Source: Patiria pectinifera (taxonomy: Eukaryota > Echinodermata > Asteroidea > Valvatida > Asterinidae). From it: a stretch of 64,000 nt of DNA. Below the pieces are notes generated by a model. That model was not told where the DNA came from. It saw nothing but the letters and a program-made list of their open reading frames with translations, and searched no databases. The translations under genes were made by a program, and so were the position numbers. The stretch lies in NCBI GenBank assembly GCA_029964075.1, contig CM057133.1, positions 12,362,699 through 12,426,698 of the forward strand, given 5' to 3'. Of the stretch, positions 1 to 11,300 are shown piece by piece; within the stretch, counting starts at the first letter, position 1, and the number at the start of each line of letters is the position of its first letter.

Positions 1-852
1 CAAAGTAGGTAAATATGAAATATGTTTAATCAGGACACAGATCTTTCATTTTAATATCTATTTATTATAGTACACATATATTAGCATTATAGGCATAAAA
101 GAAGTAAATTTTATCTCATCCGCCATGCAATGCTTCAAGTCATATATACATATAAGAAGTATATATAAATATCAGGTAATAAAACCAATGACAATTTAGA
201 GGTTTCTTTCCAAAGTAGAATGGATTTTTCATTTTAAAATCAGATGTATAATGGTCTCAAAAATAATAATATTGTTGTACCACCGTTTTGATGTCTTTCA
301 GTGATGAAAAAACAACAATACAATTAGGTATTTATAAAGCGCCTCTCATGGAACACAGTGCTGTACAAGGCAATATGTATAATAAAATACACAATGAAAA
401 TTGAACTCAATAAACAGAACATCGGCAACAAAACGATAACACAAAGCAATCAAGAAATTAGACAAACAGGTGTGTTTTAGAAGACCTTTGAAAATGCCCA
501 AGGTTTTGGCCTCCCTGATGTTGAAGGGCAGACATTTCCAAAGGCCTAGTCCAGTGGCTTGAAACGTTTTATCACCGGTATGAGTTTGGTTTTTGGCACA
601 GTCGCTGGTATAATCATTCCTTTAATTGTATACTTCAATTTTTAAATTAATTTTTTTGGGGGGGAGGGGTTGAGGGATGTTTTTCAACATAGTAAAAGCA
701 CATCCCTGTAATCTCCATTTTCAATTTAATCAGAAAATTGACTTAAACCCGTTTTTCATGCAAGGAACGTCACTTTAAATTCTGGACAGGAATCTGTTTT
801 TCCACCTTAATAATCACTTTGCCCAGATATTGCTAGCTATCTCCTTCTGCAG
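1..852. other. Non-coding start of window with one interspersed repeat
   Basis: No convincing gene is seen. The stretch is AT-rich and contains a run of G at about 659-666. At about 328-600 lies text typical of a dispersed marine-invertebrate repeat: 'tttataaagcgcc', then 'gctgtacaa', then 'acaggtgtgttttagaagacc' style words. It is listed separately. Confidence 0.5.
328..600. repeat. Probable interspersed repeat
   Basis: The order of short words (TTTATAAAGCGCC, then GCTGTACAA, then GGTGTGTTTTAGAAG, then CTAGTCCAGTGGCTTGAA) resembles a dispersed repeat seen in many marine deuterostome genomes. This is recognition from memory. There is no second copy in the window to prove repetitiveness, and the ends are not defined. 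Confidence 0.35.
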
Positions 853-934
853 CAGGTAGCGCCGCTCTTGAGACAGAAAATTGCCGAGAAAGTGGAGGAC
901 AGCAGAATATTGACCAGCGCCAACCAAGCCCAGA
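853..934 (+). CDS. Probable internal coding exon of a host gene
   Basis: A pyrimidine-rich tract and CAG acceptor (ending at 852; a second CAG at 853-855 could be used instead) precede an open 82-nt stretch that stops at a consensus donor, A|GTAAGT, at 934/935. Read from 853 it encodes 27 residues beginning QVAPLLRQKIAEKVEDSRIL, a charged amphipathic helix, and ends in phase 1. The next plus-strand exon candidate, 34097-34193, starts with the two bases needed to complete that codon (A+CC, Thr). I therefore infer one gene with an intron of about 33 kb. The family is not recognised. The weak points are the short length and that no upstream exon is visible in the first 850 bases. Confidence 0.45.
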
Positions 935-1741
935 GTAAGTAAAAACAAAATTATTTGATAACCCCTACGGCAAAAACAAATTATAATAGACCTTATTCAC
1001 CAGGGAGCCATTTTTGATCGTGTTCCCTGAACGTATTTTATAAATTGTAAACTGTTGAATGGGATGGTGCCAGACTATTTATACATTCAATTCCAGTATT
1101 TTTTTAAATGTGGCTTAAACATTGGGGTATGATCACAAATTTTAAATTATTCATCCGAGCAGACTGGTATTAAATTGTAATTAACTTTATGTCATTGCTT
1201 TAATTTTTAGTCGCAAGTTTCAAAAAAATGAACATTTTGCCTCGCTTTCAATTTAATATGGCCGACTCGTCAATGAAAGCCTTTAAGGGGCAGAGCAGGT
1301 TGCATCCATATAAATTGTATTGTGGCTGTGGCTAGCAGTGCACAAGTGTTTAATGTGAAGTGGCTTTACCTGCTGTCACAGGCGCATGTGTGATTCAGGA
1401 CATGAATGTCATTCAGCCAATTGTAGCTATGTGATGTCACACACTAAACCGACGAATAATAGGAGCCGCATGAGTTTGTTTCTGCATTCAATAGGGGACG
1501 TTGAACAATAGGGGACAATAGGGTCCCCAATTCCCGAGAGGTCCCCAATTTGGATTCGTGTACAAAACATATGGGAGGTATTCCTAAAAAGTTAAACGTA
1601 CAAACAACAGAGGAACAATAGGGGGTCCCCGATTGCAGGCAAATACACACTTGGTTGCACGCTTGTGCGTCATGTCAACACTCGCACCCATTCACTGATC
1701 TCCCAATTGCGAACCAACTCTACCTTAACCGAATCTGCAAT

Positions 1742-2716
1742 TTATTGACGCTTGCACAGGTTAAGGATTGCTTTGTAAGCATTACGCAGGACCAATCTGT
1801 GGTCTTTCTGTACGTACGTTAGAAAAAGGGCCCCAAAGAGCATTTGTAGCGTTGCTACGGCGAGGGAAATGTAACTTGCCTGATCAAACTGAATGTTTAC
1901 AAGTTTGAACGTTATTAAGTTAGATATCATCACAGGGGGCAGCCATGCCATGATGATAGTCGTAAAGTAGGCACATAAGTACCAGATGGATTTGGATGTA
2001 CGCACGTGGCGGGGTCGTGCTACCTGATTATTGTCATTTGTAGGGTCGTTGGTGGCAATGTGTCCTAAGTTAATTCTCTCAGCTTCTATTTTACGCTGTT
2101 GGTATCTGGCAATGACCACCAGTTGAGTTACCAGTATTGCCATTGCAAGTAAGCACGGCACTGCCAAAATATCAAACACTATAACTGCCAGTTTCATGTA
2201 GTACTGGTTGTTGAAGACATCTAATGCTGAAATGAGCTTGCCCTCAACGCTGCCAAAGTTACTAAAATACGGCCCGATGCCAGAAATTAAAGAAACTACC
2301 CATGTGAGCAGAATAATGCAGGACCATACTTTAGTAGTCATGAGGCGCATATACTTCATGGGCTTTGCTATTTTGAAATATCTGTCGGCAGCAATGACGG
2401 TGGAATTCAAGAGAAAGCCAAGTAAAAAAGAGCACGATAGTCCTAATTCAAACAACATAAGTGCTGAATTTTGGGGAGTAGTCATATCATTCGTGCTGAA
2501 GGATAATGACAACAAAAAGGTAAGACAAAACTCATTGACAAATAAACTGACGAGAAAGTAATTGGAGGGATTTCTGAGTTGGCGAAAGAAAGCGACAGAG
2601 AAGATGACCCAGAGGTAGACGAGAGAGAGGACTGCGCAAAGTGTCGATGCACTCACTCGAAGCGCTAATGGTAGTGGGAGAGAAGGCTGATCTGCTGACG
2701 AGTCATTCAACCCCAT
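1742..2716 (-). CDS. Intronless olfactory-receptor-like class A GPCR (group 1, L1)
   Basis: 324 aa, starting at a true ATG. NDS at residues 4-6 is an N-terminal glycosylation sequon. Seven hydrophobic segments are visible, with DRY at 111-113 followed by FKIAKPMKY, W139 in TM4, P187 in TM5 and A-W-L-P at 257-260 in TM6. IL3 carries QQRKIEAERINLGHIA, shared with L2 and L3. Residue 2.50 is Glu (E62) instead of Asp. TM7 reads FGALFLTY (294-301) where NPxxY is expected. The TM3 cysteine at 3.25 is missing. L1 is clearly more diverged than L2 and L3 are from each other. A chemosensory role is inferred from the family pattern and clustering. It is transcribed away from the group 2 array. Confidence 0.88.
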   Translation of the reverse strand: MGLNDSSADQPSLPLPLALRVSASTLCAVLSLVYLWVIFSVAFFRQLRNPSNYFLVSLFVNEFCLTFLLSLSFSTNDMTTPQNSALMLFELGLSCSFLLGFLLNSTVIAADRYFKIAKPMKYMRLMTTKVWSCIILLTWVVSLISGIGPYFSNFGSVEGKLISALDVFNNQYYMKLAVIVFDILAVPCLLAMAILVTQLVVIARYQQRKIEAERINLGHIATNDPTNDNNQVARPRHVRTSKSIWYLCAYFTTIIMAWLPPVMISNLITFKLVNIQFDQASYISLAVATLQMLFGALFLTYVQKDHRLVLRNAYKAILNLCKRQ

Positions 2717-4078
2717 AGTTCCTCTTTACTCAGACAATGACATCATAACGGTCCACAGTCGAAGAGATCACACAAATGGGTGTCCAGATTCAGATCAGGT
2801 CCTAGTAAGACTTGGCCCTCACAAGTTCTCACCTGAAAAGAATCCAACAGGTTTTTTTTTCAGTTTTCTATTATGTTTTTCTGTTTTGTGTGTGTGTTAA
2901 ATCACCTGATTGCCGTTTAGACAAAAGTGCATGCGGTAACGCAGATCGCTTGTTTCTAGAACCTGTTTCATCTTTACGCACTATTTTCCACAAACGTATT
3001 CCTCATTTTGACTCTCCTATAATCGAGTTCCTGACAAGTTATCTTGCAGCGACACTTTCTGTTGTAACAAAGGACTTCAGCTGCAATCTGCTGTGGATGA
3101 CAACAAATAATAAGTCGCTGATATTGTATTAACTGATGAAAGAGATTAGCTAAAACGAGGTAGAAACTGACAGTGGAAATCTTCACTTCTTGTTTTTTTT
3201 TCATCTGAAGATCCTAGTATCGATTGCTCATGGATACTCGACAGTATGATGGTCTCTCACTTTTTATACTTCTGGTCGTAGTCACTTCTTATGCAATTCG
3301 CGCTCTCAAAATTCTGTCTTGTTCAGGTCTTGGGCACAGTTACCGGGGATTTCAGAAGCAGTAACCCCTTGCTCAGTAGAATGCGTAGACACTGTCCTTT
3401 ACGCTCGGGTCCGGTTGTCTAGTTATTGATATTGTAGCTCAAACACTGAGTAGAACACTGTTCCCGCGGCTTTTAATCATACTTTATTCTTAGATTTTTT
3501 TTTATTGGCAATAACCATTTAGTAAACATTGCAGGGACAAGATTGATTGCAGTCCATCAATTACGATGCACAAGAGCTGTCAGTGGAGATATTACTTGCA
3601 GCTGACTGATCAGAGACTCATAACGGGATAATTAGGAATACAGGTCATGGGCTGTCATTATTATTACCTCGGTGAAAAAAAGAGATTTACTTAATAACAC
3701 AGCCACTTGACTACACCAAGGATGTGTTCCATGCAATGCAAACGCTTGCCAAGTTTTGCAAATAATTCCCGTTGGATATGCACACAAAGAGTACAAACGT
3801 TTGGAACGTTTGCGCAAGTGGAATGCAGCCCAGATGTCTTTGGCCATTTCGTAACTTGATGTTACAAAGGTTGCTTTTTCAAACAAATCATACTTGCCGA
3901 ACCTACAAATTTGGGCAAAAGACTACTGAGTGACTTCAGAGCTCATCTACAAATTCTGATCTTAACTGCCTACCATGCTACTTTCAGGTTTAGGTTGATA
4001 CAAATTTTGTTTGCTGCCTAATTACAACATCTAGTGTTACTTCTGTAGGTATACAATATACATGTATTAGTTTTCAGT
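2717..4078. other. Spacer between L1 and L2
   Basis: About 1.36 kb with no supported gene. Small open frames at 2812-3132 and 3632-3886 lack family features, splice borders or a repeat elsewhere in the window. L1 5' regulatory DNA should lie in the first few hundred bases after 2716, but I see no recognisable TATA box at a defensible distance. Confidence 0.5.
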
Positions 4079-5059
4079 TCAGCAGGTGAACTTGTTACGG
4101 ATGGCCTTCCATGTATCACAGAGCACCTGCCTGTGTTCGCTCTGCATGTACACCAGAAATAGCGCCCCCAACCCCATCTGCATTACTGCGATACCGTTGA
4201 GAACAAACATCGCGATATACACACCCTGTGTCAGGGCCACAACTTGAAGGGTGACAAAATTAATGAGCATAATGTTTGGGACCCAGGCGATAATGATTGT
4301 GCTAAAGGACATGCTTGAGTAGCGTGCCAATTTGGATGAATGCTTTCTTTTGGGGCGTGCCCCTTGATTAGGGATATCGGGTTGGCGGTCGGTGGCAATA
4401 TTTCCGAGATTGATTCTCTCGGCTTCTATCTTGCGCTGTTGATTTCTGGCAATACAGGCCAGAGCGACAACGGACACTGTGATTGTAAGTAAGCAAGGAA
4501 AAGCAAAGACATCCAAGAGGACTATAACGAGTGACAAGAAAGCTTCATTGAAAAACAGATCAGCTATCGATATGAAATCTGAATCAAACTTGCCCATATT
4601 AGTGACAAATGAACCAATGAAGGTAACAGCCAACAGGCCCCAAACAATCAGGGTAATACCTGTGCACACTTTGTTAGACATGAGGCGTACATACTGCATG
4701 GGTTTGGCAATTTTGAAATACCTGTCTAGGGCAACAACAGCAGAAAATAACAAATAACCGTAGGCAGAAACTGCAAATAAACTAGCTACCAGCAACACCG
4801 ATATTTTTGGGAAAAGGGTATCTGTGTCTTGGTGGATTTGAATCATAAGTAACGGGTTGGTAACAAATTCAGTGACAAATAAACTGACCAGGAAATAATT
4901 GGAATGATTTCTGAGTTTACGACAGAAAACGATAGAGAATATAAGCCATGAGTAGATAAGACAGAAGATTGTTCCAAATACACTAAAGACCACCGTGAGT
5001 ATGGTTGGCAGTGATAAAACGATCGGAGCAGGTGTTATTAAAGAATCGTTTTTCTGCAT
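4079..5059 (-). CDS. Intronless olfactory-receptor-like GPCR (group 1, L2)
   Basis: 326 aa from the ATG whose complement is at 5057-5059. The open frame continues five codons upstream only to a TTG, so the ATG is preferred. NDS at 4-6 is a sequon. Landmarks are E64 at position 2.50, DRY 112-114 followed by FKIAKPMQY, W140, P188, A-W-V-P 258-261, the long basic IL3 with NQQRKIEAERINLGNIA, and TM7 GLGALFLVY in place of NPxxY. The tail is EHRQVLCDTWKAIRNKF. L3 is a close paralogue: most changes fall in the N-terminus, TM1, the loop after TM2, and a few scattered sites. Its 5' flank is duplicated in tandem (5060-5440). Confidence 0.9.
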   Translation of the reverse strand: MQKNDSLITPAPIVLSLPTILTVVFSVFGTIFCLIYSWLIFSIVFCRKLRNHSNYFLVSLFVTEFVTNPLLMIQIHQDTDTLFPKISVLLVASLFAVSAYGYLLFSAVVALDRYFKIAKPMQYVRLMSNKVCTGITLIVWGLLAVTFIGSFVTNMGKFDSDFISIADLFFNEAFLSLVIVLLDVFAFPCLLTITVSVVALACIARNQQRKIEAERINLGNIATDRQPDIPNQGARPKRKHSSKLARYSSMSFSTIIIAWVPNIMLINFVTLQVVALTQGVYIAMFVLNGIAVMQMGLGALFLVYMQSEHRQVLCDTWKAIRNKFTC

Positions 5060-5440
5060 TTTGATGCAGCTCAACCAAAAAGTGTAGAACTCCTAGAATT
5101 TATGTTTTGCAGTCATACAGTTGAGACTTCCTGATTTCAGAGTCTTTCTTCCATATAATTGCAGAAGACATGTAGGCCTACAGCTAGGTTTTCTTGAAGG
5201 TTGGGTCATACATATCCACCAAACCTTGTGTCAAGTCAAAACCAAAAATTTTTTTTCTCCATTTTGATGTAGCTCAACCGAGATGTTTAGAACTCCTAGA
5301 ATTTATGTTTTGCAGTTGTACAGTTGTGATTTTCTGATTTCATAAACTTTCTTCCATATAATTTCAGAAGACTTGTAGAGCGCGTTGTTCTGGAAGGTTG
5401 TGTTGTATCCTCCAAATCTTGTGTCAAATCAAAATCAAAA
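5060..5440. repeat. Tandem duplication of the L2 5' flank
   Basis: Two copies of about 185 bp in direct order: 5060-5245 and 5261-5440. Both begin TTTTGATG(C/T)AGCTCAACC, share 'gaactcctagaatttatg' and end near 'cttgtgtcaa(g/a)tcaaaa'. Just before the second copy, 5245-5260 keeps a remnant of the reverse-strand start region (complement of ATGGAGAAAAA), as at the L3 start. So this is a leftover of a duplicated gene 5' end rather than a simple repeat. Confidence 0.75.
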
Positions 5441-6720
5441 CGTTGCTCTTATCATTTTCTCTTCTCAGCTTTCCAATGAGTGATGTCAAAAAACAAACGT
5501 GCAATTTGTTGGAGAATGGGGCTGAACGGGTTGAAGATTTTTCCTTTCAGAATGGCATTTCCTTCTTCGATACCATGAAATCAAACCGCAGTGTGATATA
5601 TTTCTGACAGAATTTCAGAAATACATTTGTGACATTTCATCCAAGTGAGTCTCTCATCATCTTGGGTATGTTGTCTGGCCACAGCTTTACCATGCATCGC
5701 CAAATGCCATGTGTGTCATATTTTGGGCTGGTGATGTCCTGACTGCAGTTTCCCTCCTTCGAGTTGACAGAATCCAAAAGCTTGCTGCTTACATCACACG
5801 TACTTCTTTTGGTTGGGTACTCGGTCCTTTTTCTCAGCTTATTCTACAGGCATCATCACAGCGTGTGATCATGAGCTCTCTAGATCCGTAGTGTTCTCCG
5901 TACTGTTCATGAAAGTAGCATTGCACATTTTCCACAATCAGGCATTGGTTTTACTGTCTCTTTTCCAAAGGTGTCAGTGCAGTGAGAGGTAAGACTTCCA
6001 GAGTTTTAATCCTGTTTTGTGTTGGAACTCACTCCCTGCGATGTCCTGCATTTTGTCATCATCTGGAGTCATTAAGTCTTTCTATTTTCAAATTAAAAAC
6101 CACAATCTGCAAAAGAAAAGCAGACAGATATTTTCCTTCTCAGTGGGTCTTTCGATATCTTCTGATGTCCGTACACATTCGTCCCTCTCCTTGAGTTCAG
6201 CTGCCTTGTGTTTGGCAATCTTCTTAAAAAGCAGTGTAATTTACGTCACTTAAAGGCTTTTTGAGGAGGATGAATGCCTTGGCGGTTCAGCTTGATTGCA
6301 AAGTCATGTCAAATGCACTGCTGTTAGCCAATGAAAAAACGAGTTGTGTTTACAGGTTGCCTAGTGAACTCTCCAATGTCAAATTAAGGTAGGTCACTGT
6401 CGGATTTATTTGAAAAGATGATTGCATTTGTCTTCAGCATTACCAACGTTAATAATACTGTGGGACGTGCTGTGCAAGAGGCACCATTGATGAGCATGTC
6501 ACTATCATCAAAGCAGTAATTTGGAAAGGTTTAATCAAAGCCTCCATCAACCTAAATGTAATCCTGTTGGTTTTAGTACTATAAACTTTCTCTCTGTTTG
6601 ATGTTACAGTTGAAGTTGTATATATCACTGCCACCATACTTAATGAAGTCTCAATTATCTCCTGCGATCTCGGCATCAGAACTTGTTAATAAATACTATT
6701 AAAGATGTGCCATCCCAGAG
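5441..6720. repeat. Upstream half of a duplicated unit; possible decayed LINE 3' end
   Basis: This segment is paralogous to about 8480-9700 upstream of L3, so it belongs to a unit of about 3.2 kb duplicated together with L2 and L3. On the plus strand, near 6017-6110, the translation W-N-S-L-P-A-M-S followed by an I-K-S-F-Y-F-Q-I-K-like stretch resembles the C-terminal tail of non-LTR reverse transcriptases. It is interrupted by frame changes, so any LINE origin is old and uncertain. The last 200 bases (about 6490-6690) match the spacer module seen beside group 2 genes. Confidence 0.45.
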
Positions 6721-6949
6721 ATTATCATTTTAACCCATCCTCCTTTTCAGTTCAGTTTTTGCAAACAAAGTTCAGGGTTTCTTTTTCTTCTTCTTTTTTT
6801 CTTTGAGAAGGGCTTGCTAGTAGATTTTTTCAAGGCCACTTTTTTAATTACTTGTAAATTCATTGGTATTTGTTCACCATATCTTTTTTACATTGTTTGT
6901 AATGCACGTACTAAAACTAGTTTTTATAGTACTTAACTAGACTGGAGTA

Positions 6950-7121
6950 CAGGCCCGTCGCCAACTCCGGCCATTGGGGGGAGGGGGGGGGGGCACAGTA
7001 CAAATTGGGGGGGGGGGAGGGGGGGCACACCTCAAGAAAAAACACACTTCAAATAATTTTTACGCTTGTGGTTTTTGCCGATGGGGGGCCAGTTGCTCGT
7101 TAGGGGTTGGCGACGGGCCTG
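6950..7121. mobile_element. hAT-type MITE, 172 bp
   Basis: Perfect 16-bp terminal inverted repeats: CAGGCCCGTCGCCAAC at 6950-6965 and its complement at 7106-7121. They are flanked by an exact 8-bp target duplication, CTGGAGTA, at 6942-6949 and 7122-7129. The interior is G-rich with no transposase. An 8-bp target duplication with ends starting CAGG fits the hAT superfamily as a non-autonomous element. It lies about 200 bp beyond the L3 stop codon. Confidence 0.88.
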
Positions 7122-7326
7122 CTGGAGTACTTACATGTATTGAATGTATGATTACAGAAATTTTATTCTTGAAGAAATCTGAGGTATGGTACCTTAAGAG
7201 TAACACAACAGTGAGAAACAATCTAATATCAATAATTGCAAATTAGTGTGGATATTTCAAACTAGTTTGCTGTAAGTGTACATGTGTTCACTATTGTGAA
7301 GGTGTACATTACATACATTTTAAAGG

Positions 7327-8307
7327 TTAGTGTGTGAACTTGTAACGGATGGCCTTCCATGTATCACAGAGCACCTGCCTGTGGTCGCTCTGCATGTATA
7401 CCAGAAACAGCGCCCCCAACCCCATCTGCATCACTGCGATACCGTTGAGAACAAACATCGTGACATACACACCCTGTGTCAGGGCCACAACTTGAAGGGT
7501 GACAAAATTAATGAGCATAATGTTTGGGACCCAGGCGATAATGATTGTGCTAAAGGACATGCTTGAGTAGCGTGCTAATTTGGATGAATGCTTTCTTTTG
7601 GGGCGTGCCCCTTGATTAGGGATATCGGGTTGGCGGTCAGTGGCAATATTTCCGAGATTGACTCTCTCAGCTTCTATCTTGCGCTGTTGATTTCTGGCAA
7701 TACAGGCCAGAGCGACAATGGACACTGTGATTGTAAGTAAGCAAGGAAAAGCAAAGACATCCAAGAGGACTATAGTGAGTGACAAGAAAGCTTCATTGAA
7801 AAACAGATCAGCTATCGATATGAAATCTGAATCAAAATTGCCCATATTAGTGACAAATGAACCAATGAAGGTAACAGCCAACAGACCCCAAACAATCAGG
7901 GTAATACCTGTGCACACTTTGTTAGACATGAGGCGTACATACTGCATGGGTTTGGCAATTTTGAAATACCTGTCAAGGGCAACAATAGCAGAAAATAACA
8001 AATAACCGTAGGCAGAAACTGCATTTAAACTAGCTACCAGCAACACCGATATTTTCGGGGAAAGGTAATTTGTGTCTTGATGGATGATAATCAGAAGTAA
8101 TGGGTTAGAAACAAATTCATTGACAAATAAATTTACCAGGAAATAATTGGAATGATTTCTGAGTTTGCGACAGAAAACAATAGAGAATATAAGCCACAAG
8201 TAGATGAGACAGAAGATCATTCCAAATACAGTCATGGGCACTATGAGTATAGTTGGCAGTGATAAAACAAAAGGAGAGGGGGTTACTAAAGAATTGTTTT
8301 TCTCCAT
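7327..8307 (-). CDS. Intronless olfactory-receptor-like GPCR (group 1, L3)
   Basis: 326 aa from the ATG at the complement of 8305-8307 (upstream in-frame codons reach only a TTG). The start MEKNNSLVTP has an NNS sequon. DRY, FKIAKPMQYVRLMSNKVC, the IL3 QRKIEAER motif and TM7 GLGALFLVYMQ are identical or nearly so to L2. It differs from L2 mainly near TM1 and TM2-ECL1 (residues about 65-85), as expected for recent duplicates diverging in ligand-facing parts. Its 5' flank (8308 onward) matches the second copy of the flank repeat upstream of L2, which fixes the duplication boundary. Confidence 0.9.
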   Translation of the reverse strand: MEKNNSLVTPSPFVLSLPTILIVPMTVFGMIFCLIYLWLIFSIVFCRKLRNHSNYFLVNLFVNEFVSNPLLLIIIHQDTNYLSPKISVLLVASLNAVSAYGYLLFSAIVALDRYFKIAKPMQYVRLMSNKVCTGITLIVWGLLAVTFIGSFVTNMGNFDSDFISIADLFFNEAFLSLTIVLLDVFAFPCLLTITVSIVALACIARNQQRKIEAERVNLGNIATDRQPDIPNQGARPKRKHSSKLARYSSMSFSTIIIAWVPNIMLINFVTLQVVALTQGVYVTMFVLNGIAVMQMGLGALFLVYMQSDHRQVLCDTWKAIRYKFTH

Positions 8308-11300
8308 TTTGATGTAGCTCAACCGAGATGTTTAGAACTCCTAGAATTTATGTTTTGCAGTTGTACAGTTGTGATTTCCTGATTTCATAAACTTTCTTCC
8401 ATATAATTTCAGAAGACTTGTAGAGCGCGTTGTTCTAGAAGGTTGTGTTGTATCCTCCAAATCTTGTGTCAAATCAAAATCAAAATGTTGCTCTTATCAT
8501 CTTCTCTTCTTAGCTTTCCAATGAGTGATGTAAAAAACAAACGTGCAATTTGTGGGAGAATGGGGCTGAACGGGTTGAAGATTTTTCCTTTCAGAATGGC
8601 ATTTCTTTCTTCGATACCATGAAATCAAACCGCAGTGTGATATATTTCTGACAGAATTTCAGAAATACATTTATGACATTTCATCCAAGTGAGTCTCTCA
8701 TCATCTTGGGTATGTTGTCTGGCCACAGCTTTACCATGCATCGCCAAATGCCATGTGTGTCATATTTTGGGCTGGTGATGTCCTGACTGCAGTTTCCCTC
8801 CTTCGAGTGGACAGAATCTAAAAGCTTGCTGCTTATAGCACACACGTACTTCTTATGGTCAGGTACTCAGTCGTTTTTCTCAGCTATATTCCTGCGGGCA
8901 TCACCACAGCATGTGTTCGAAGCTCTCTGATCCCTTCTAAGTCGTACTGCACATTTTCCACAACCTCGCATTGGTTTTACTGTCTTTTTTTCCAAAGGAG
9001 TCAGTGCAGTGAGACGTAAGACGTCCAGTGTTTTAATCCTGTTTTGTGTTGGAACTCACTACCTGCAATGTCCTGCATTTTGTCATCATCTGGAGTCATT
9101 AAGTCTGTCTCGTTTTCAAATGAACCACAATCTGCGAAAGAAATACAAATAGATATCTTCCTTCTCAGTATGTCTTTCTGATATCTTCTGATGTCCATAT
9201 ACATTCATCCCTCTCCTTGAGTTCAGCTGCCTTGTGTTTGGCAATCTTCTTAAGAAACATCTTGTAATTTATGTCACTTAAAAAGTCTTTTTAAGGAGGA
9301 TGGAGCTTTGGCGGTTCTGTGCGATTACAAAGTCGTGTCAAAACACTACCGTTAGCCAATGGAAAATTTACAGTGTTTACAGGTTGCCTAGTGATACTAA
9401 TTCTCCAAGTCAAATTAAGGGAGGTCACTGTCAGATTTCATTAAAAGATGGTTGCATTTGGCCTAGCCAACATTGATAGATTACGAGAATATATCATCAA
9501 AGTGGTATGGTTTAAATTTGAGGGCTCTTTTCTGTATCAAAGCCTCCACCAACCTGACTACCCCTCCCCCACCCAGATCTGAACTATGTGTTCATTTTAG
9601 TATTATAACATATGTTGATGTAACTATTGATCTTGTATAGTAAATAAAGTCCTCAAAATTATCTCCAGCAATCGAGGCATCATAATTGGTGAACGAGAAT
9701 TAACACACACCACCCCAGAGCTTTTGACAGTTATTTTGTAGTGGTCAAACTGGTTTGTCGGGGTACAGTGCGCTAATGTTGGGAAGTGAAAGAAATGTGT
9801 CAAGTGCCCGCATATGCGCATGATCGGGCTCAAATTTTCCTTTTTATTTCTGCAAAATGACAGGTCCTGTGCAGATAGCCCCTTAATGTAAGTACCTACT
9901 AACAATTTCAGCTCAGAAAAATCCGTGGACGGAAAAAGGAAAATAGAAAAGCTTGATCGTTTCTCTGATCTGATACAGTTGGGTGCTACTGATGCCTGGT
10001 AAACTCAGACATGAAAACTTCATTTCGGCCACTGGTTTTGGGCTGTATATTCATCAGATCATTCTTCAAAATTCACTAAGACGTGACCTACCGTACCTAT
10101 AGAAAGTTGATTGATGTTTCTGGGAATTTGAGCTGTATGCCATTCATTTATATAAGAGTGTCAATCTGCTGTAAGTTTGCGAGAGTCACTCGCTCACTGC
10201 ACACACTATTTATGCCGCCATGTTTGTGTGTGTTAATTGCCTGGCTTTGATTTTCAAGATGGCGTATCCTGATAAAGGTCTATAGTAAGGCTGCGAGACG
10301 TAATTATTCCTAGAGGCAGTATTCTGAGCATGTCACCAGGGGAGTTGCTAGAAGGGTGTGACACCCCCACTGCATTATTCATTTATGTTGGCAAAGTCAT
10401 TGTCCTGTACGCAAACTGTGTTTCCATCAGCAAACATGCTGCAACAAAAAGCATCACGAATAATATTAAACATCATTTGATTTTAATGAGCTCCGCCCCC
10501 CCTCAACCTTGCCATACCAAGATTTAAACTAAAGGCTTACAGCGCTGTATAAACTTACCTTCCTGTGATGTCATGACTATCGATCATATCACTGTCACCA
10601 TATTTAAGTCTTCTAAATTATCTCCAGCGAAAATTGAGGCATCAAAATCAGTGAGCAGGTTATTGTGTTGGAAAACACGAGATAGTTGGAGCATATATTA
10701 CCGGTTCGTCAGATGGCTGACGGACTACTGACAATTGTTGTTTTCCAGAGAATCATGACTGTGCTCATATTGCAATGACGTGCCCTATCTCCTGCAAACA
10801 GCCTAAGAGCTTATTCCCTCATTAACTCTCTTGGATTTAATGAAGATAGATGTGACAGCCGACTTCCCCCACCCCCAACACACCGACTTTTGCTGCATCA
10901 ATTTAGGTAGAAGCATTGTGGAGGCTGTGTGTTACACATTCAAAATGAAGGCTGTTTATTGATGCTCCAGTGGTAGCATCATCGTGCGTTTTGTGGAACT
11001 GAGTTTTTTTTTTTATTAGAAAAAGGAACGCTCTCTGCTGCAGAGGAGGCTTTTGATCTGTACCGCCTGCAAACTCTGAATTTTTACTCCTGTCATTGTA
11101 TTTGCTCGATATCTGCACTTGTGGGTACCTCGTTGTGACTTGACCAATGAACAGCAATTTAAAATTGCATTTTGCCCTTCACTGACGTAGCTTTGTAAGC
11201 ACTGTACTCTCTGACAGCTTGTGAGAAAATTGCTTGCTTAGGCTGGACTTGAACCAACGACCTCCTGCTTACTGGTTGAGATGTCTCAGCTCAACTACAG

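Noticed and set aside
5060-5074. Upstream extension of L2 (and of L3 to 8322) to a TTG codon
   Set aside because: Nuclear animal genes start at ATG; the ATG five codons further in also fits the length and N-terminal sequon of the family.
6974-7246. Gly-rich 90-aa open frame
   Set aside because: It starts inside the G-run of the hAT MITE and runs into the spacer.
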